From NCBI RefSeq assembly GCF_000759435.1, contig NZ_JRJG01000011.1:1-41038 (forward strand): a DNA stretch of 41,038 nucleotides. Direction: 5' to 3'. The translations under genes were made by a program, and so were the position numbers. The notes beneath the pieces were generated by a model. It made no database searches and was not told where the DNA came from. It saw only the letters and a list, made by a program, of their open reading frames with translations. This document shows, piece by piece, positions 1 to 8,460 of the stretch. The DNA comes from Hoeflea sp. BAL378 (lineage in GTDB: Bacteria > Pseudomonadota > Alphaproteobacteria > Rhizobiales > Rhizobiaceae). Position 1 is the stretch's first letter, and each line of letters starts with the position of its first letter.

Positions 1-666
1 CAGCGCCGCGATCAGCGCCTTGGCGTCGTCGCTCGCCCATTCCGCCGGGCCGTTCATGGCGCCCAGCAGGCAGCCATCCTTGCCGATCATCAGCGTCACC
101 GGCAGGCCGAACGCCAGGCCCTCCCTTTTCAGGATGTTGAAGACGTCCATGCTGGCGTCGCGGTAGAGCCCGAGATTGGCGACGCCGATCTCGTCGAGAA
201 AGGCCTGGGGCTTGCTCACGTCGCCGGTGTCGATGTTGATCGCCAGCACCTTGAACGCGTCGTCGCCGAGCTCCCGCTCGAGCTCCGACAAGGCCGGCAT
301 TTCCTCCCGGCAGGGCGCGCACCATGTCGCCCACAGATTGACCAGCATCGCCTGGCCGGTGAAGTCGGCAAGGCTCGCAGTTGTCCCGTCAGCCGCAAGG
401 AAGCTCATCTGCGGAAGCGAGATCGGATCCTCCCGCACCGTCATCGCCGCCACCTCGCCCCGCGCCAGGGGTTTGAGCCTAGCTAGCATCTCCGGATCCG
501 CCTGGCAGGCAACCTCTTCCCCCTTCGACGCCAGACTTTCGGGCGCGGGCGCATTGCCAGAGGGGGATTCTTTCCCGTATATCCCGGCAGCCCCGACAGC
601 GGCCCCGAGCGCGATTGCGATTGCGACCAGGGCGCCGGTGGACAGGCTTTTGCGCGATTGGCTCAT
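1..666 (-). CDS. tlpA: TlpA-family thiol:disulfide interchange protein (3' end cut by window edge)
   Basis: A membrane-anchored thioredoxin-like reductase of the TlpA/ResA class. The family works on the periplasmic side and reduces disulfides in proteins such as cytochrome c or oxidase copper-site assembly factors. The translation opens with [20 protein letters not shown], a positively charged start followed by one hydrophobic segment (about residues 8-28) that serves as an uncleaved anchor. The thioredoxin fold follows, with the active site WATWCAPC at about residues 116-123 (both cysteines present) and the cis-proline segment GLPVT further on. The reading frame stays open to base 1, so 222 residues are seen and the C-terminus is missing. 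The start faces argH with only 21 bp between start codons. The exact substrate is not visible. Confidence 0.9.
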   Translation of the reverse strand, partial: MSQSRKSLSTGALVAIAIALGAAVGAAGIYGKESPSGNAPAPESLASKGEEVACQADPEMLARLKPLARGEVAAMTVREDPISLPQMSFLAADGTTASLADFTGQAMLVNLWATWCAPCREEMPALSELERELGDDAFKVLAINIDTGDVSKPQAFLDEIGVANLGLYRDASMDVFNILKREGLAFGLPVTLMIGKDGCLLGAMNGPAEWASDDAKALIAAL

Positions 667-687
667 GACAAACTCCAGGACAGGCTC

Positions 688-2088
688 ATGTCGACAGATA
701 AGGACAAGCAGGCGTCAAACCAGATGTGGGGCGGCCGATTTGGCTCGGGACCCGACGCCATCATGGAGGAAATCAACGCCAGCATCGATTTTGACCGCAA
801 GCTCTACGCCCAGGACATCCGCGGTTCCCTCGCACATGCGGCCATGCTTGCCAAGACTGGCATAATTACGGCCGCGGACTGCGACAAGATTACTCACGGG
901 CTGAACACGATCCTGTCAGAGATCGAGGAAGGCAAGTTCGTCTTCTCGCGCCAGCTCGAAGACATCCACATGAACATCGAATCCCGGCTTGCCGAGCTGA
1001 TCGGCCCAGCCGCCGGCCGGCTGCACACCGCCCGCTCGCGCAACGACCAGGTCGCGCTCGACTTCCGCCTCTGGGTCAAGGAAGAACTCGGCCGAACCGA
1101 GGCCGCGCTCACCCGGCTGATTTCGGCCTTTCTCGACAAGGCCGAGGAGCACGCCGACACCGTCATGCCCGGCTTCACCCATCTCCAGTCGGCACAGCCT
1201 GTCACCTTTGGCCATCACTGCATGGCCTATGTCGAGATGTTCGGCCGCGACCGCCAGCGCGTGCGCCATGCCATCGAGCACATGGACGAGTGCCCGATCG
1301 GCGCCGCGGCGCTGGCCGGCACCGGGTTTCCGATCGACCGGCAGATGACGGCTGAGGCGCTCGGCTTCCGCGAACCCACCCGCAATTCCATCGACACGGT
1401 GTCGGACCGCGATTTCGCGCTCGAGTTCCTCTCGCTTTCCGCCATTTGCGCGGTTCATCTGTCGCGGATCGCCGAGGAGATCGTCATCTGGTCGACGCCG
1501 CAATTCGGCTTCGTACGGCTCTCGGACGCCTTTTCCACCGGTTCCTCGATCATGCCGCAGAAGAAGAACCCCGATGCGGCCGAACTGGTGCGCGCCAAGA
1601 CCGGCCGCATCAACGGCTCGCTGGTCGCACTCCTGACCATCATGAAGGGGCTGCCGCTGGCCTATTCCAAGGACATGCAGGAGGACAAGGAACAGGTCTT
1701 CGATGCCGCCGAAAGCCTCGAGCTGTCGCTGGCGGCGATGACCGGCATGGTGCGCGACATGACGATCCGCGCCGACCAGATGCGCAAGGCGGCGGGCTCG
1801 GGCTACTCCACCGCCACCGACCTCGCCGACTGGCTGGTGCGCGAGGCCGGCCTGCCGTTCCGCGACGCCCACCACGCCACCGGACGCGCCGTCGCCATGG
1901 CCGAGGAGAAGGGCTGCGAGCTGGCCGATCTGCCGCTTGAGGATCTCCAGTCGATCAATCCGGCGATCACCGCCGGCATCTATGACGTCCTGTCCGTCGA
2001 CGCCTCCGTCGCCAGCCGCCAGAGCTACGGCGGCACCGCGCCCGCTGAGGTCCGCAGGCAGATCGCCCGGTGGCGCAGGCAGAACTGA
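688..2088 (+). CDS. argH: Argininosuccinate lyase
   Basis: Last enzyme of arginine synthesis: it splits argininosuccinate into arginine and fumarate in the cytoplasm. The 466-residue length is normal. The family landmarks are present: MWGGRFGSG near the N-terminus, TARSRNDQV at about 114-122, and the fumarase/aspartase superfamily signature [10 protein letters not shown] at about 285-294, whose flexible loop carries the catalytic serine. I start at the ATG at 688 because AGGA at 677-680 sits 7 nt upstream and homologues begin just before MWGGRF. An in-frame ATG at 658 would run into the divergent tlpA start. It heads a same-strand set with an LptM-like lipoprotein and lysA. Confidence 0.96.
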   Translation: MSTDKDKQASNQMWGGRFGSGPDAIMEEINASIDFDRKLYAQDIRGSLAHAAMLAKTGIITAADCDKITHGLNTILSEIEEGKFVFSRQLEDIHMNIESRLAELIGPAAGRLHTARSRNDQVALDFRLWVKEELGRTEAALTRLISAFLDKAEEHADTVMPGFTHLQSAQPVTFGHHCMAYVEMFGRDRQRVRHAIEHMDECPIGAAALAGTGFPIDRQMTAEALGFREPTRNSIDTVSDRDFALEFLSLSAICAVHLSRIAEEIVIWSTPQFGFVRLSDAFSTGSSIMPQKKNPDAAELVRAKTGRINGSLVALLTIMKGLPLAYSKDMQEDKEQVFDAAESLELSLAAMTGMVRDMTIRADQMRKAAGSGYSTATDLADWLVREAGLPFRDAHHATGRAVAMAEEKGCELADLPLEDLQSINPAITAGIYDVLSVDASVASRQSYGGTAPAEVRRQIARWRRQN

Positions 2089-2201
2089 GTCCGCCGACGC
2101 ATACGGACAAAACGGGTGCACACCGGACTGAAAACTTGTATGAAGGCCACCGCGCCAAGCGAATTGAGACGGCCCTGTCGGGCCATTGTGAGGAACAGCG
2201 A

Positions 2202-2393
2202 ATGACGACCGGTCCCTGGATCAAAATCATCTGCGCACTGGCCCTGTCCGGCGCGGTTCTGACCGGTTGCGGTCGCAAGGGCCCGCTCGACCGTCCGTCC
2301 GTGACCGTCGCGCCGGCCGGCGACGCCCAGGAACAGGCGGAGCCCGCTCCGGCCACCGAACGGCGTTTCATCCTCGACGGTCTTCTGGAATAG
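2202..2393 (+). CDS. lptM: LptM-like small lipoprotein (YifL family)
   Basis: A 63-residue lipoprotein. A short charged start and hydrophobic core (about 6-20) lead to the lipobox LTGC at about 19-22, directly followed by GRKGPL, the hallmark of the YifL/LptM (LPAM_2) family. In enterobacteria LptM helps mature the LPS translocon protein LptD; transfer of that role here is inference. The rest is a Pro/Ala-rich tail. The ATG at 2202 has AGGA at 2191-2194. A longer reading from 2070 overlaps argH and lacks the signal-peptide start, so I reject it. The stop lies 9 nt before the lysA start, so the two are almost certainly co-transcribed. Confidence 0.85.
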   Translation: MTTGPWIKIICALALSGAVLTGCGRKGPLDRPSVTVAPAGDAQEQAEPAPATERRFILDGLLE

Positions 2394-2402
2394 GCGCCGC
2401 CA

Positions 2403-3671
2403 GTGAACCATTTCAATTATCGCGACGGCGTTCTTCATGCCGAAGGTGTCGCCATTCCCGACATCGCGGCCCAGGTCGGAACCCCGTTCTACTGCTATTC
2501 CAGCGCCACCCTGACGCGCCACTACAAGGTCTTCGCCGGAGCGTTCTCCGACATTGACTCCATGGTCTGCTACGCCATGAAGGCCAATTCGAACCAGGCG
2601 GTGCTGCGGACGCTGGCGCGGCTCGGATCGGGCGTCGACGTGGTCTCCGAAGGCGAGTTGCGCCGCGCCCTGGCCGCAGGCATTCCCGCCTCCAAGATCA
2701 TGTTTTCCGGCGTCGGCAAGACCGCGCGGGAAATGGATGCGGCGCTTGCCGCCGACATCTATTGCTTCAACATCGAATCCGAGCCCGAACTCGAGCTGCT
2801 CAACGCCCGCGCCCGCGCCATGGGCAAGGTCGCGCCGATCTCGTTCCGCATCAATCCCGACGTCGACGCCAAGACCCACGCCAAGATCTCGACCGGCAAG
2901 AAGGAAGACAAGTTCGGCATCTCCTGGCAGCGCGCCCAGGCAGTCTACAAGCATGCGGCCAGCCTTCCCGGCGTCCGGGTCAGCGGCATCGACATGCATA
3001 TCGGCAGCCAGATCACCGACTTGCAGCCCTTCGACGACGCGCTCAAGCTGATGGTGGAACTCGTCGCCACGCTGCGCGCCGATGGCCATGCCATCCATCA
3101 TTTCGACATCGGCGGCGGACTGGGCGTGCCCTACCGCGACGACAACGAGCCGCCGCCCGATCCCGACGCCTATGCGCGGATGGTCAAGGCGCGGCTGCGC
3201 GATCTCGGCTGCAAGGTGATCCTCGAGCCCGGCCGGCTGATCGTCGCCAATGCCGGCGTGCTCGTCTCAGAGGTCATCTACATCAAGGATGGCGGCGACA
3301 GGACCTTCGTCATCGTCGACGCGGCGATGAACGACCTGATCCGGCCGACGCTCTATGACGCCTGGCACGAAATCCGGCCGGTCCGCCTGTCGGCGGCGAG
3401 CGCGCCGCGCATCCGCGCCGACATCGTCGGCCCAGTGTGCGAAAGCGGCGATTACCTCGCCAAGGACCGGGAAATGAAGGCTCTCAAGGCCGGCGACCTG
3501 ATCGCGGTCGGCTCGGCCGGCGCCTATGGCGCGGTCCAGGCCGGAACCTACAACACCAGGCTGCTCGTCCCCGAAGTGCTGGTGCATGGCGACCGCTTCC
3601 ACGTGGTGCGCAAGCGCCCGTCCTATGAAGACCTGATCGGGCTTGATTCGGTTCCTGCCTGGCTTGACTGA
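2403..3671 (+). CDS. lysA: Diaminopimelate decarboxylase
   Basis: Last step of lysine synthesis: PLP-dependent decarboxylation of meso-diaminopimelate to lysine. It is a fold-III decarboxylase of 422 residues, the usual size. The Schiff-base lysine is K60 in YAMKANSN. HIGSQI (about 199), the phosphate-binding GGGLGVPY (about 237), EPGR (about 275) and the dimer-partner active-site segment CESGDY (about 346) are all present. The start is GTG at 2403, which gives the expected N-terminus MNHFNYRDG. It sits 9 nt behind the lipoprotein gene and reads into the DUF4175 gene after 141 bp. Confidence 0.96.
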   Translation: MNHFNYRDGVLHAEGVAIPDIAAQVGTPFYCYSSATLTRHYKVFAGAFSDIDSMVCYAMKANSNQAVLRTLARLGSGVDVVSEGELRRALAAGIPASKIMFSGVGKTAREMDAALAADIYCFNIESEPELELLNARARAMGKVAPISFRINPDVDAKTHAKISTGKKEDKFGISWQRAQAVYKHAASLPGVRVSGIDMHIGSQITDLQPFDDALKLMVELVATLRADGHAIHHFDIGGGLGVPYRDDNEPPPDPDAYARMVKARLRDLGCKVILEPGRLIVANAGVLVSEVIYIKDGGDRTFVIVDAAMNDLIRPTLYDAWHEIRPVRLSAASAPRIRADIVGPVCESGDYLAKDREMKALKAGDLIAVGSAGAYGAVQAGTYNTRLLVPEVLVHGDRFHVVRKRPSYEDLIGLDSVPAWLD

Positions 3672-3812
3672 CGCCATCGCCGGGCTTCCGCCGCTGTCTG
3701 CACGGACCCGGGTTTTCCCTGACGGCGGCAATCCTGCCTCACTTTTATGTCACAGGCCTCGCCTTGGCCGCAAAGGCTGCTATCTTCTTGCTTGGCGCTG
3801 AAGGAAGATGAC

Positions 3813-6389
3813 ATGGCAAGCACACCCGACGGCATGGCAGGAAAGTCAGAAACCGGCAGCGACGCGGCGCGGCGCTCCGTTGCCCTTGGCCGGCTGCGCA
3901 TGCGCGCCACCCTGTCGCTGGGCCGCCTCATCACGCTTGCCGCGCCGCTGCTCGGCATCGTCGCGCTCTATCTATCCTTGTCCTGGTTCGGCGTCTTCCG
4001 CATCGTTCCCGACTGGCTGCGACTGACGCTCCTCGGCCTGTTCGCCCTCGGCCTCCTCGCCTCGATCTGGCCGCTCACCCGCTTCCGCGCGCCCGGGCGC
4101 GCGGAAATCGACCAGCGGCTCGAAGCCGAGAACCGGATCGCCAATCAGGCGATCGCCACCCAGGACGACAGGATCGAAGCCGCCGATCCCTTCGCGCGGG
4201 CGCTTTGGGAAGAACACCGCCGCCGCATGGCGCAAACCATCGGCACGCTCGAAACCGGGCTGCCGCGCTCGAGCCTGCCGATGCGCGATCCCTGGGGCAT
4301 CCGGGTCGCCGTCGGACTGCTGCTGTTCGTGGCTTTCGGCTATTCCTTCTCCGGCAATGCCGGCAGGCCCGGCGACGCCTTCGTGAGCCACGCGGCGAGC
4401 GACGCGCCCGACGTCCGCATCGACGCCTGGATCACCCCGCCCTCCTATGTCAATCAGGCGCCGGTGTTCCTGACAGGCGTCAGCCGCCCCGAGGGCGAGC
4501 CCGTCGGCGCCATCGAGGGCAGCGAGATCACCATCCGCATCGGCGGCGGCGACGCGGATGCCCAGGTGCTGTGGGGAGCCGACGAGGCCTCGCTGGGCCC
4601 GGTTGAGCAGGCAGACGCGGCGGATCCGGCCGGGCCCGCGCCCGCCAATGCCATGACCTGGACCTTCAAGCCCGCCGCCGACGGCCGGTTGCGGATCGAC
4701 GCCGGACGCTCCGGAGCCGCATTCGCCATCCATGTCATCCCCGACGCGCCGCCGGTCGCGGCCTTTGTCGAGACCCCGCGGCGGGCGGTCAACGGCGCGC
4801 TGGAGCTTGACTACACGCTCACCGACGATCATGGAATCGCCAGGGCCGAGGCCGAGATCGTGCCGGCGGAGGAGCCGCGCGCCGACGCGCGGCCGCTGTT
4901 CGACCCGCCCAAATACCGCCTGTCGCTGCCGCGGCGCTCCGCCCAGGACAACCGCGCCGTCTCGAGCCATGACCTGACCGAGCACCCGCTCGCCGGCCAG
5001 AAGGTGAGGATCACCCTGGTCGCGACCGACGGGGCAGGCCAGGAGGGCCGCAGCGAAACCCTCGAGACCGTTCTTCCGGGCCGCCGGTTTTCCGAACCGC
5101 TGGCCGCCGCCGTCGTCGAGCAGCGCGGCGTGCTGGCGCTCGACGCCAACAACCTGCAGCGGGTCTATGATCTCCAGGATGCGCTGACCATGGCGCCCGA
5201 AGAGACCATCCCCAACCTCACCCACTACCTGCTCTTGCAGTCAGTGCGCGGCCGGCTCAACAATGCGCGCTCAGACGAGGATCTGCGCGCTGCCATCGAC
5301 TACATGTGGGGCGTGGCGCTGCAGCTTGAGGACGGCAACCTGTCGCTCGCCGAGCGGCGCCTGCGCGACGCCCAGAATGCGCTGGCCGAGGCGCTCGAGA
5401 ACGGCGCCACCGACGAGGAAATCAGCCAGTTGATGGACGAGCTGCGCCAGGCCATGCAGGACTATATAAGCGAGCTGGCGCGCCAGAACCCCGCCAACCA
5501 GAATGGCGAGCAGCAGCAGGCCATGCCCGAGAACATGCTGCGCCAGCGCGATCTCGACAACATGCTCGACCAGATCGAGAATCTGGCCCGCTCCGGCGCC
5601 CGCGACCAGGCCCAGCAGATGCTCCAGGAACTGCAGCGCATGATGAACAATCTGCAGGCCGGGCGGCAGCAGCGCCAGCAGCAGCAGGGCGGCCCGATGC
5701 GCCAGCAGATGGACAAGCTCGGCGAACTGATGCGCCAGCAGCAGCAGCTCATGGACGAGACCATGCGCGCCGACCGCGACCGCCAGGGCCAGCCCGGCGA
5801 AGGCCGCGACCGCCAGCAGCAGGGGCAGCAGCAGCCGGGCGAAGGCCAGGACCAGGGACAGCAGGGACAGGGCGACCAGTCGCTCGAAGACATGCTCGGC
5901 GCCCTGGGGCGCAGCCAGCAGGAGCTGCGCGACGCGCTGGGTCAGCTTCAGAGCGAGCTCGAGGCACTCGGCATCAACCCGTCGCCGGGCTTCGGCGAGG
6001 CCGGCGAAGCCATGGGCGACGCCACCGGCAACCTGGAACAGGGCGAGACCGGCCAGGCGCTCGGCGACCAGGGCCGCGCCCTGCAGGCGCTGCGCCAGGG
6101 CGCGGAAGACATGATGAACCAGATGATGCAGGCGATGGGCGACCAGCAGGGCGAGGCCGAAGGCGAGGGCCCGGACCGCAACGGCAACCGGTCGGCCGAC
6201 GATCGCGATCCGCTCGGCCGGCCGCGTTCGACCACGGGGCCGGATTTCGGCAGCCGGGTCAAGGTGCCCGACGAGATCGACATCCAGCGCGCCCGGGAAA
6301 TTCTCGATGCCATCCGCAAGCGCCTGGGCGACCAGCTCTCGCCGGACATCGAGAAACGCTACCTGGAACGCCTGCTCGATCTGCAGTGA
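3813..6389 (+). CDS. DUF4175 / TIGR02302 family membrane protein, Gln-rich
   Basis: A large (858 aa) protein of unknown function found in alphaproteobacteria, usually near lysA. Two hydrophobic segments at about 39-60 and 69-88 and a third at about 162-180 anchor it. A long, probably extracytoplasmic middle part follows. The second half is helical and low-complexity, with dense Gln/Arg/Met runs (about 610-690), then Gly/Glu/Gln-rich sequence and a folded-looking C-terminal end that closes with IEKRYLERLLDLQ. I start at the ATG at 3813 because AAGGAAG lies 5 nt upstream; an ATG at 3747 has no such site. The next gene points toward it. The repeats look like coiled-coil or disordered sequence, not an enzyme. 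No function is assigned. Confidence 0.88.
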   Translation: MASTPDGMAGKSETGSDAARRSVALGRLRMRATLSLGRLITLAAPLLGIVALYLSLSWFGVFRIVPDWLRLTLLGLFALGLLASIWPLTRFRAPGRAEIDQRLEAENRIANQAIATQDDRIEAADPFARALWEEHRRRMAQTIGTLETGLPRSSLPMRDPWGIRVAVGLLLFVAFGYSFSGNAGRPGDAFVSHAASDAPDVRIDAWITPPSYVNQAPVFLTGVSRPEGEPVGAIEGSEITIRIGGGDADAQVLWGADEASLGPVEQADAADPAGPAPANAMTWTFKPAADGRLRIDAGRSGAAFAIHVIPDAPPVAAFVETPRRAVNGALELDYTLTDDHGIARAEAEIVPAEEPRADARPLFDPPKYRLSLPRRSAQDNRAVSSHDLTEHPLAGQKVRITLVATDGAGQEGRSETLETVLPGRRFSEPLAAAVVEQRGVLALDANNLQRVYDLQDALTMAPEETIPNLTHYLLLQSVRGRLNNARSDEDLRAAIDYMWGVALQLEDGNLSLAERRLRDAQNALAEALENGATDEEISQLMDELRQAMQDYISELARQNPANQNGEQQQAMPENMLRQRDLDNMLDQIENLARSGARDQAQQMLQELQRMMNNLQAGRQQRQQQQGGPMRQQMDKLGELMRQQQQLMDETMRADRDRQGQPGEGRDRQQQGQQQPGEGQDQGQQGQGDQSLEDMLGALGRSQQELRDALGQLQSELEALGINPSPGFGEAGEAMGDATGNLEQGETGQALGDQGRALQALRQGAEDMMNQMMQAMGDQQGEAEGEGPDRNGNRSADDRDPLGRPRSTTGPDFGSRVKVPDEIDIQRAREILDAIRKRLGDQLSPDIEKRYLERLLDLQ

Positions 6390-6444
6390 TTGGGGGCCCG
6401 GTCTCCCGCGCTGATTGGCGCTCGGTCTCCGGCGCCGTCGGCGG

Positions 6445-6813
6445 TCAGGCGGCCTTTGCCATCAGCGCGTCGGCTACGGCTTGACGGATCTGCGGCAGGG
6501 TGAAGGGCTTTTCCACCACATCCACGACGATGCGCATCAGCGGTTCGGCTCGCTCGCGCTGTTCCGCATAGCCGGTCATCAGCAGGATCGGCATGTCGGG
6601 CGTGAGCCGGGCGGTCGCGGTCGCAAGCGCGATGCCGTCCATCACCGGCATCCGGATATCCGACAGCAGGAGGTCGAACACCTCCGTTTCCAGGTGCTCC
6701 AGCGCCTCGGCGCCATCGGCGGCCTCGATGATGTCGTGGCCGTCCATGACAAGCGCCCGCGCGACGAAGCGCCTGAGCGTGTCTTCATCCTCGGCAATCA
6801 GGATTCTCGCCAT
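6445..6813 (-). CDS. Single-domain response regulator (CheY/CpdR-like)
   Basis: A 122-residue stand-alone receiver domain with no output domain. The acidic pocket (E8, D9), phospho-acceptor D52 in SDIRMP, switch T80 and conserved K102 in EKPF are all present, so it should be phosphorylatable. The opening MARILIAEDE and the length resemble CpdR, which controls ClpXP-dependent proteolysis of cell-cycle proteins in alphaproteobacteria. I recall that rhizobia carry more than one CpdR-like protein, but assignment here is inference. The ATG at 6813 has GGAGG 8 nt upstream; the open frame further upstream (to 7101) lies antisense to hpt and is not coding. No histidine kinase is adjacent. Confidence 0.9.
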   Translation of the reverse strand: MARILIAEDEDTLRRFVARALVMDGHDIIEAADGAEALEHLETEVFDLLLSDIRMPVMDGIALATATARLTPDMPILLMTGYAEQRERAEPLMRIVVDVVEKPFTLPQIRQAVADALMAKAA

Positions 6814-6913
6814 TGTTGAGTCCTCCGGCTGTTGTACGGACGTTAGGGGGCGAACCTTGCCGCAACGTGAACTCGGTCCTGATTCTCCGCACGACACGAA
6901 AATCAGGCGGGAT

Positions 6914-7456
6914 TCAGGCGTCGCCCTTGACGATCCCCACAAACGGCAGTTCGCGGAAGGCATAAGCCACGTCCATGCCGTAGCCGACGACGAAATAGTC
7001 CGGGCATTCAAACCCGACATATTCCGCGTCCAGGCTGCCTTCCCGGCGCGAGCGCTTGTCGAGAAGGACGGCGATGTCGACATGCCTGGCGCCGCGCTCA
7101 TACATCAGGTCGCGGGCGAACCTGAGCGTGCGGCCGGATTCGAGAATGTCGTCGATCAGCAGGATGTCGCGGTCGTGCACATCGCTGTCGATGTCCTTGA
7201 TGATCTTGACACCCTGGCTTTGCGTGCCCTTGCCGTAGCTCGACAGGGTGATGAATTCGACCTCGGGCGCAAGCCCGGCATCGTGCAGCGCCCGGATCAG
7301 ATCCGCGGCGAAGATGAACGATCCCTTGAGAATCGAGATCACCAGCAGGTCCTTCTTCGGGTTGGCTGCGATCTCCGCGGCCATGGTCCGGTTGCGCTCG
7401 GCGATCATCTCCGGCGTGAACAGGGGCTCGATGATTTTTCCGCGCACAACCGGCAT
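6914..7456 (-). CDS. hpt: Hypoxanthine phosphoribosyltransferase
   Basis: Purine salvage enzyme that joins PRPP with hypoxanthine (and often guanine) to give IMP/GMP. At 180 residues it is full length. It shows the PRPP-binding signature ILLIDDILESGRT at 98-110, the SILKGSF segment at 41-47 that binds pyrophosphate, and the C-terminal purine pocket region CPDYFVVGYGMD. I choose the ATG at 7456, which has GGAG about 8 nt upstream; a second ATG at 7495 has only a very close AGGA. A perfect 24-bp palindrome lies about 55-78 bp upstream of this start. Its neighbours on the same strand are the receiver gene downstream and a proline-rich membrane protein upstream. Confidence 0.94.
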   Translation of the reverse strand: MPVVRGKIIEPLFTPEMIAERNRTMAAEIAANPKKDLLVISILKGSFIFAADLIRALHDAGLAPEVEFITLSSYGKGTQSQGVKIIKDIDSDVHDRDILLIDDILESGRTLRFARDLMYERGARHVDIAVLLDKRSRREGSLDAEYVGFECPDYFVVGYGMDVAYAFRELPFVGIVKGDA

Positions 7457-7510
7457 TCGCGCTCTCCAGGAGGGTTGGTCAAGAATACTGACCATTCCTA
7501 GCGCATAACC

Positions 7511-7534
7511 CTTCAAACCGAAACCGGTTTGAAG
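7511..7534. repeat. Perfect palindrome upstream of hpt, related to one at 30412-30437
   Basis: Two 10-nt arms, CTTCAAACCG and CGGTTTGAAG, surround the 4-nt centre AAAC. Read on the minus strand, the central 22 nt match the element at 30412-30437 at 19 of 22 positions. It lies between the stop of the proline-rich membrane protein gene and the hpt start, with no T-run after it. It could be a dispersed repeat, an operator or an mRNA hairpin. Confidence 0.7.
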
Positions 7535-7593
7535 GCGGACTATCCACAGGGCGGGAAGGTCCGGCGCAAGGCGTCCTGAACGGGTGCGGAGGA

Positions 7594-8241
7594 TCAGTCG
7601 GTGGCGGGCCGGATCATCAGGATCGATCCCGCCCGTTCGATCCGCGCCGGCCTGGGAAGCGGCGCGGTGAACCCGGCCTTGGCCGGGGCGGCCTTGGCCG
7701 GGGCGGCCTTGGCGGCGGGAATGGACGAGGTCGTCACCGGGTCGGCCGCCGGCGCCGGGGCGGACGGCGTCGGCGCGGCCGCAACAGGCGTCTGCGGGAT
7801 CGCGATCGGCGCGCGCGCCTCGGGCCGCGGCGCCGGGCTGGCGGACAGCCAGGCGATCGCTGCGGCCAAACCGCACAGGCCCGCGACCAGCAGCGACGCG
7901 GTCAGGGCCAGGCTCGATCGGCTCGCGGCCGGCCCGGCCGCAAAGACGCCAAGCCGCCCGGTCCGGTCAACCACCTGGTGGAGTTTCGGCGAGGCAGTCG
8001 CGAAATCGGGGGGAAAGGCGTCCTGCGCGGGCGGCCGCGCGACCCGGGATCCGGCGACGCCATCCGGGCGGGCGGCGAAGGAATCGGCCGCCAATCGGCC
8101 GCCTGGCGGGATCACCGTCTCGAAACAGGCGTCCTCGATATCGCGCCCGCGCGAAGGCCGCGCGACCCCGCGCCTGTCCGGCATCATGAGGTCGCCGTTT
8201 GCCGGCTCGATCGCCTGTGTCGCGCGGCTTGAAGGGCCCAT
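7594..8241 (-). CDS. Hypothetical one-pass membrane protein with Pro/Ala-rich tail
   Basis: A 215-residue protein I cannot assign to a family. Residues 1 to about 110 are polar and probably cytoplasmic. One clear transmembrane helix follows (SLALTASLLVAGLCGLAAA, about 109-130). A Pro/Ala-rich outer segment then includes the repeat AKAAPAKAAPAKAG, encoded by a 15-bp tandem repeat. The tail ends with PARIERAGSILMIRPATD. I choose the ATG at 8241, which has AAGGGGTGG just upstream; GTG at 8268 is possible but lacks a site. It is divergent from ftsE, and the shared 219-bp region carries the TTAA-N7-TTAA box. The design (cytoplasmic part, helix, disordered linker, short end) resembles envelope-associated proteins, but no role is assigned. 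Confidence 0.68.
   Translation of the reverse strand: MGPSSRATQAIEPANGDLMMPDRRGVARPSRGRDIEDACFETVIPPGGRLAADSFAARPDGVAGSRVARPPAQDAFPPDFATASPKLHQVVDRTGRLGVFAAGPAASRSSLALTASLLVAGLCGLAAAIAWLSASPAPRPEARAPIAIPQTPVAAAPTPSAPAPAADPVTTSSIPAAKAAPAKAAPAKAGFTAPLPRPARIERAGSILMIRPATD
7676..7715. repeat. 15-bp tandem repeat inside the Pro/Ala-rich protein
   Basis: Two exact copies of GCCTTGGCCGGGGCG (7676-7690 and 7691-7705) plus a partial third copy encode the AKAAP repeat of the minus-strand protein. Its in-frame unit length means copy-number change would alter linker length without breaking the frame. Confidence 0.8.
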
Positions 8242-8350
8242 CAGCCACCCCTTTTGGGCCTCTGCCACGCAGAGGGCATTGAAACATCTCTTGGCGATGC
8301 GTAAACGGAAATGGTTAACGCTTGACGAACGGGCCGTGTGGTAGGGTCGG

Positions 8351-8381
8351 CTTGACTGGTGTTTTTAACGTGGCATTAACC
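8351..8381 (+). promoter_or_regulatory. Putative ftsEX promoter with CtrA-type box
   Basis: TTAACGTGGCATTAACC at 8365-8381 fits the CtrA full-site pattern TTAA-N7-TTAA, with the favoured C after the second half. It overlaps a possible sigma-70 promoter: CTTGAC at 8351-8356, a 17-nt spacer, then CATTAA at 8374-8379. The first hexamer is consensus; the second is weak. If both are real, CtrA bound here would cover the -10 region, which favours repression. It lies about 80 nt upstream of ftsE, and a GANTC methylation-type site (GATTC, 8463-8467) overlaps the ftsE start. Confidence 0.5.
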
Positions 8382-8460
8382 ATGCCCGGCGACTGTGAGG
8401 GCCAGCGAACACGTGGCCCTGCGACTGACGCAGACTTGCCACCGCGACAGGATTTGACCG

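Noticed and set aside
916-2121. Long open frame on the minus strand across argH
   Set aside because: It lies antisense to argH and has the Gly/Ala/Arg/His composition that GC-rich shadow frames produce; no recognisable motif.
6390-6444. GGCGC...GGCGCC inverted repeat between DUF4175 and the receiver gene as a terminator
   Set aside because: Arms are only 5 nt, the loop is GC-rich and there is no T-run.
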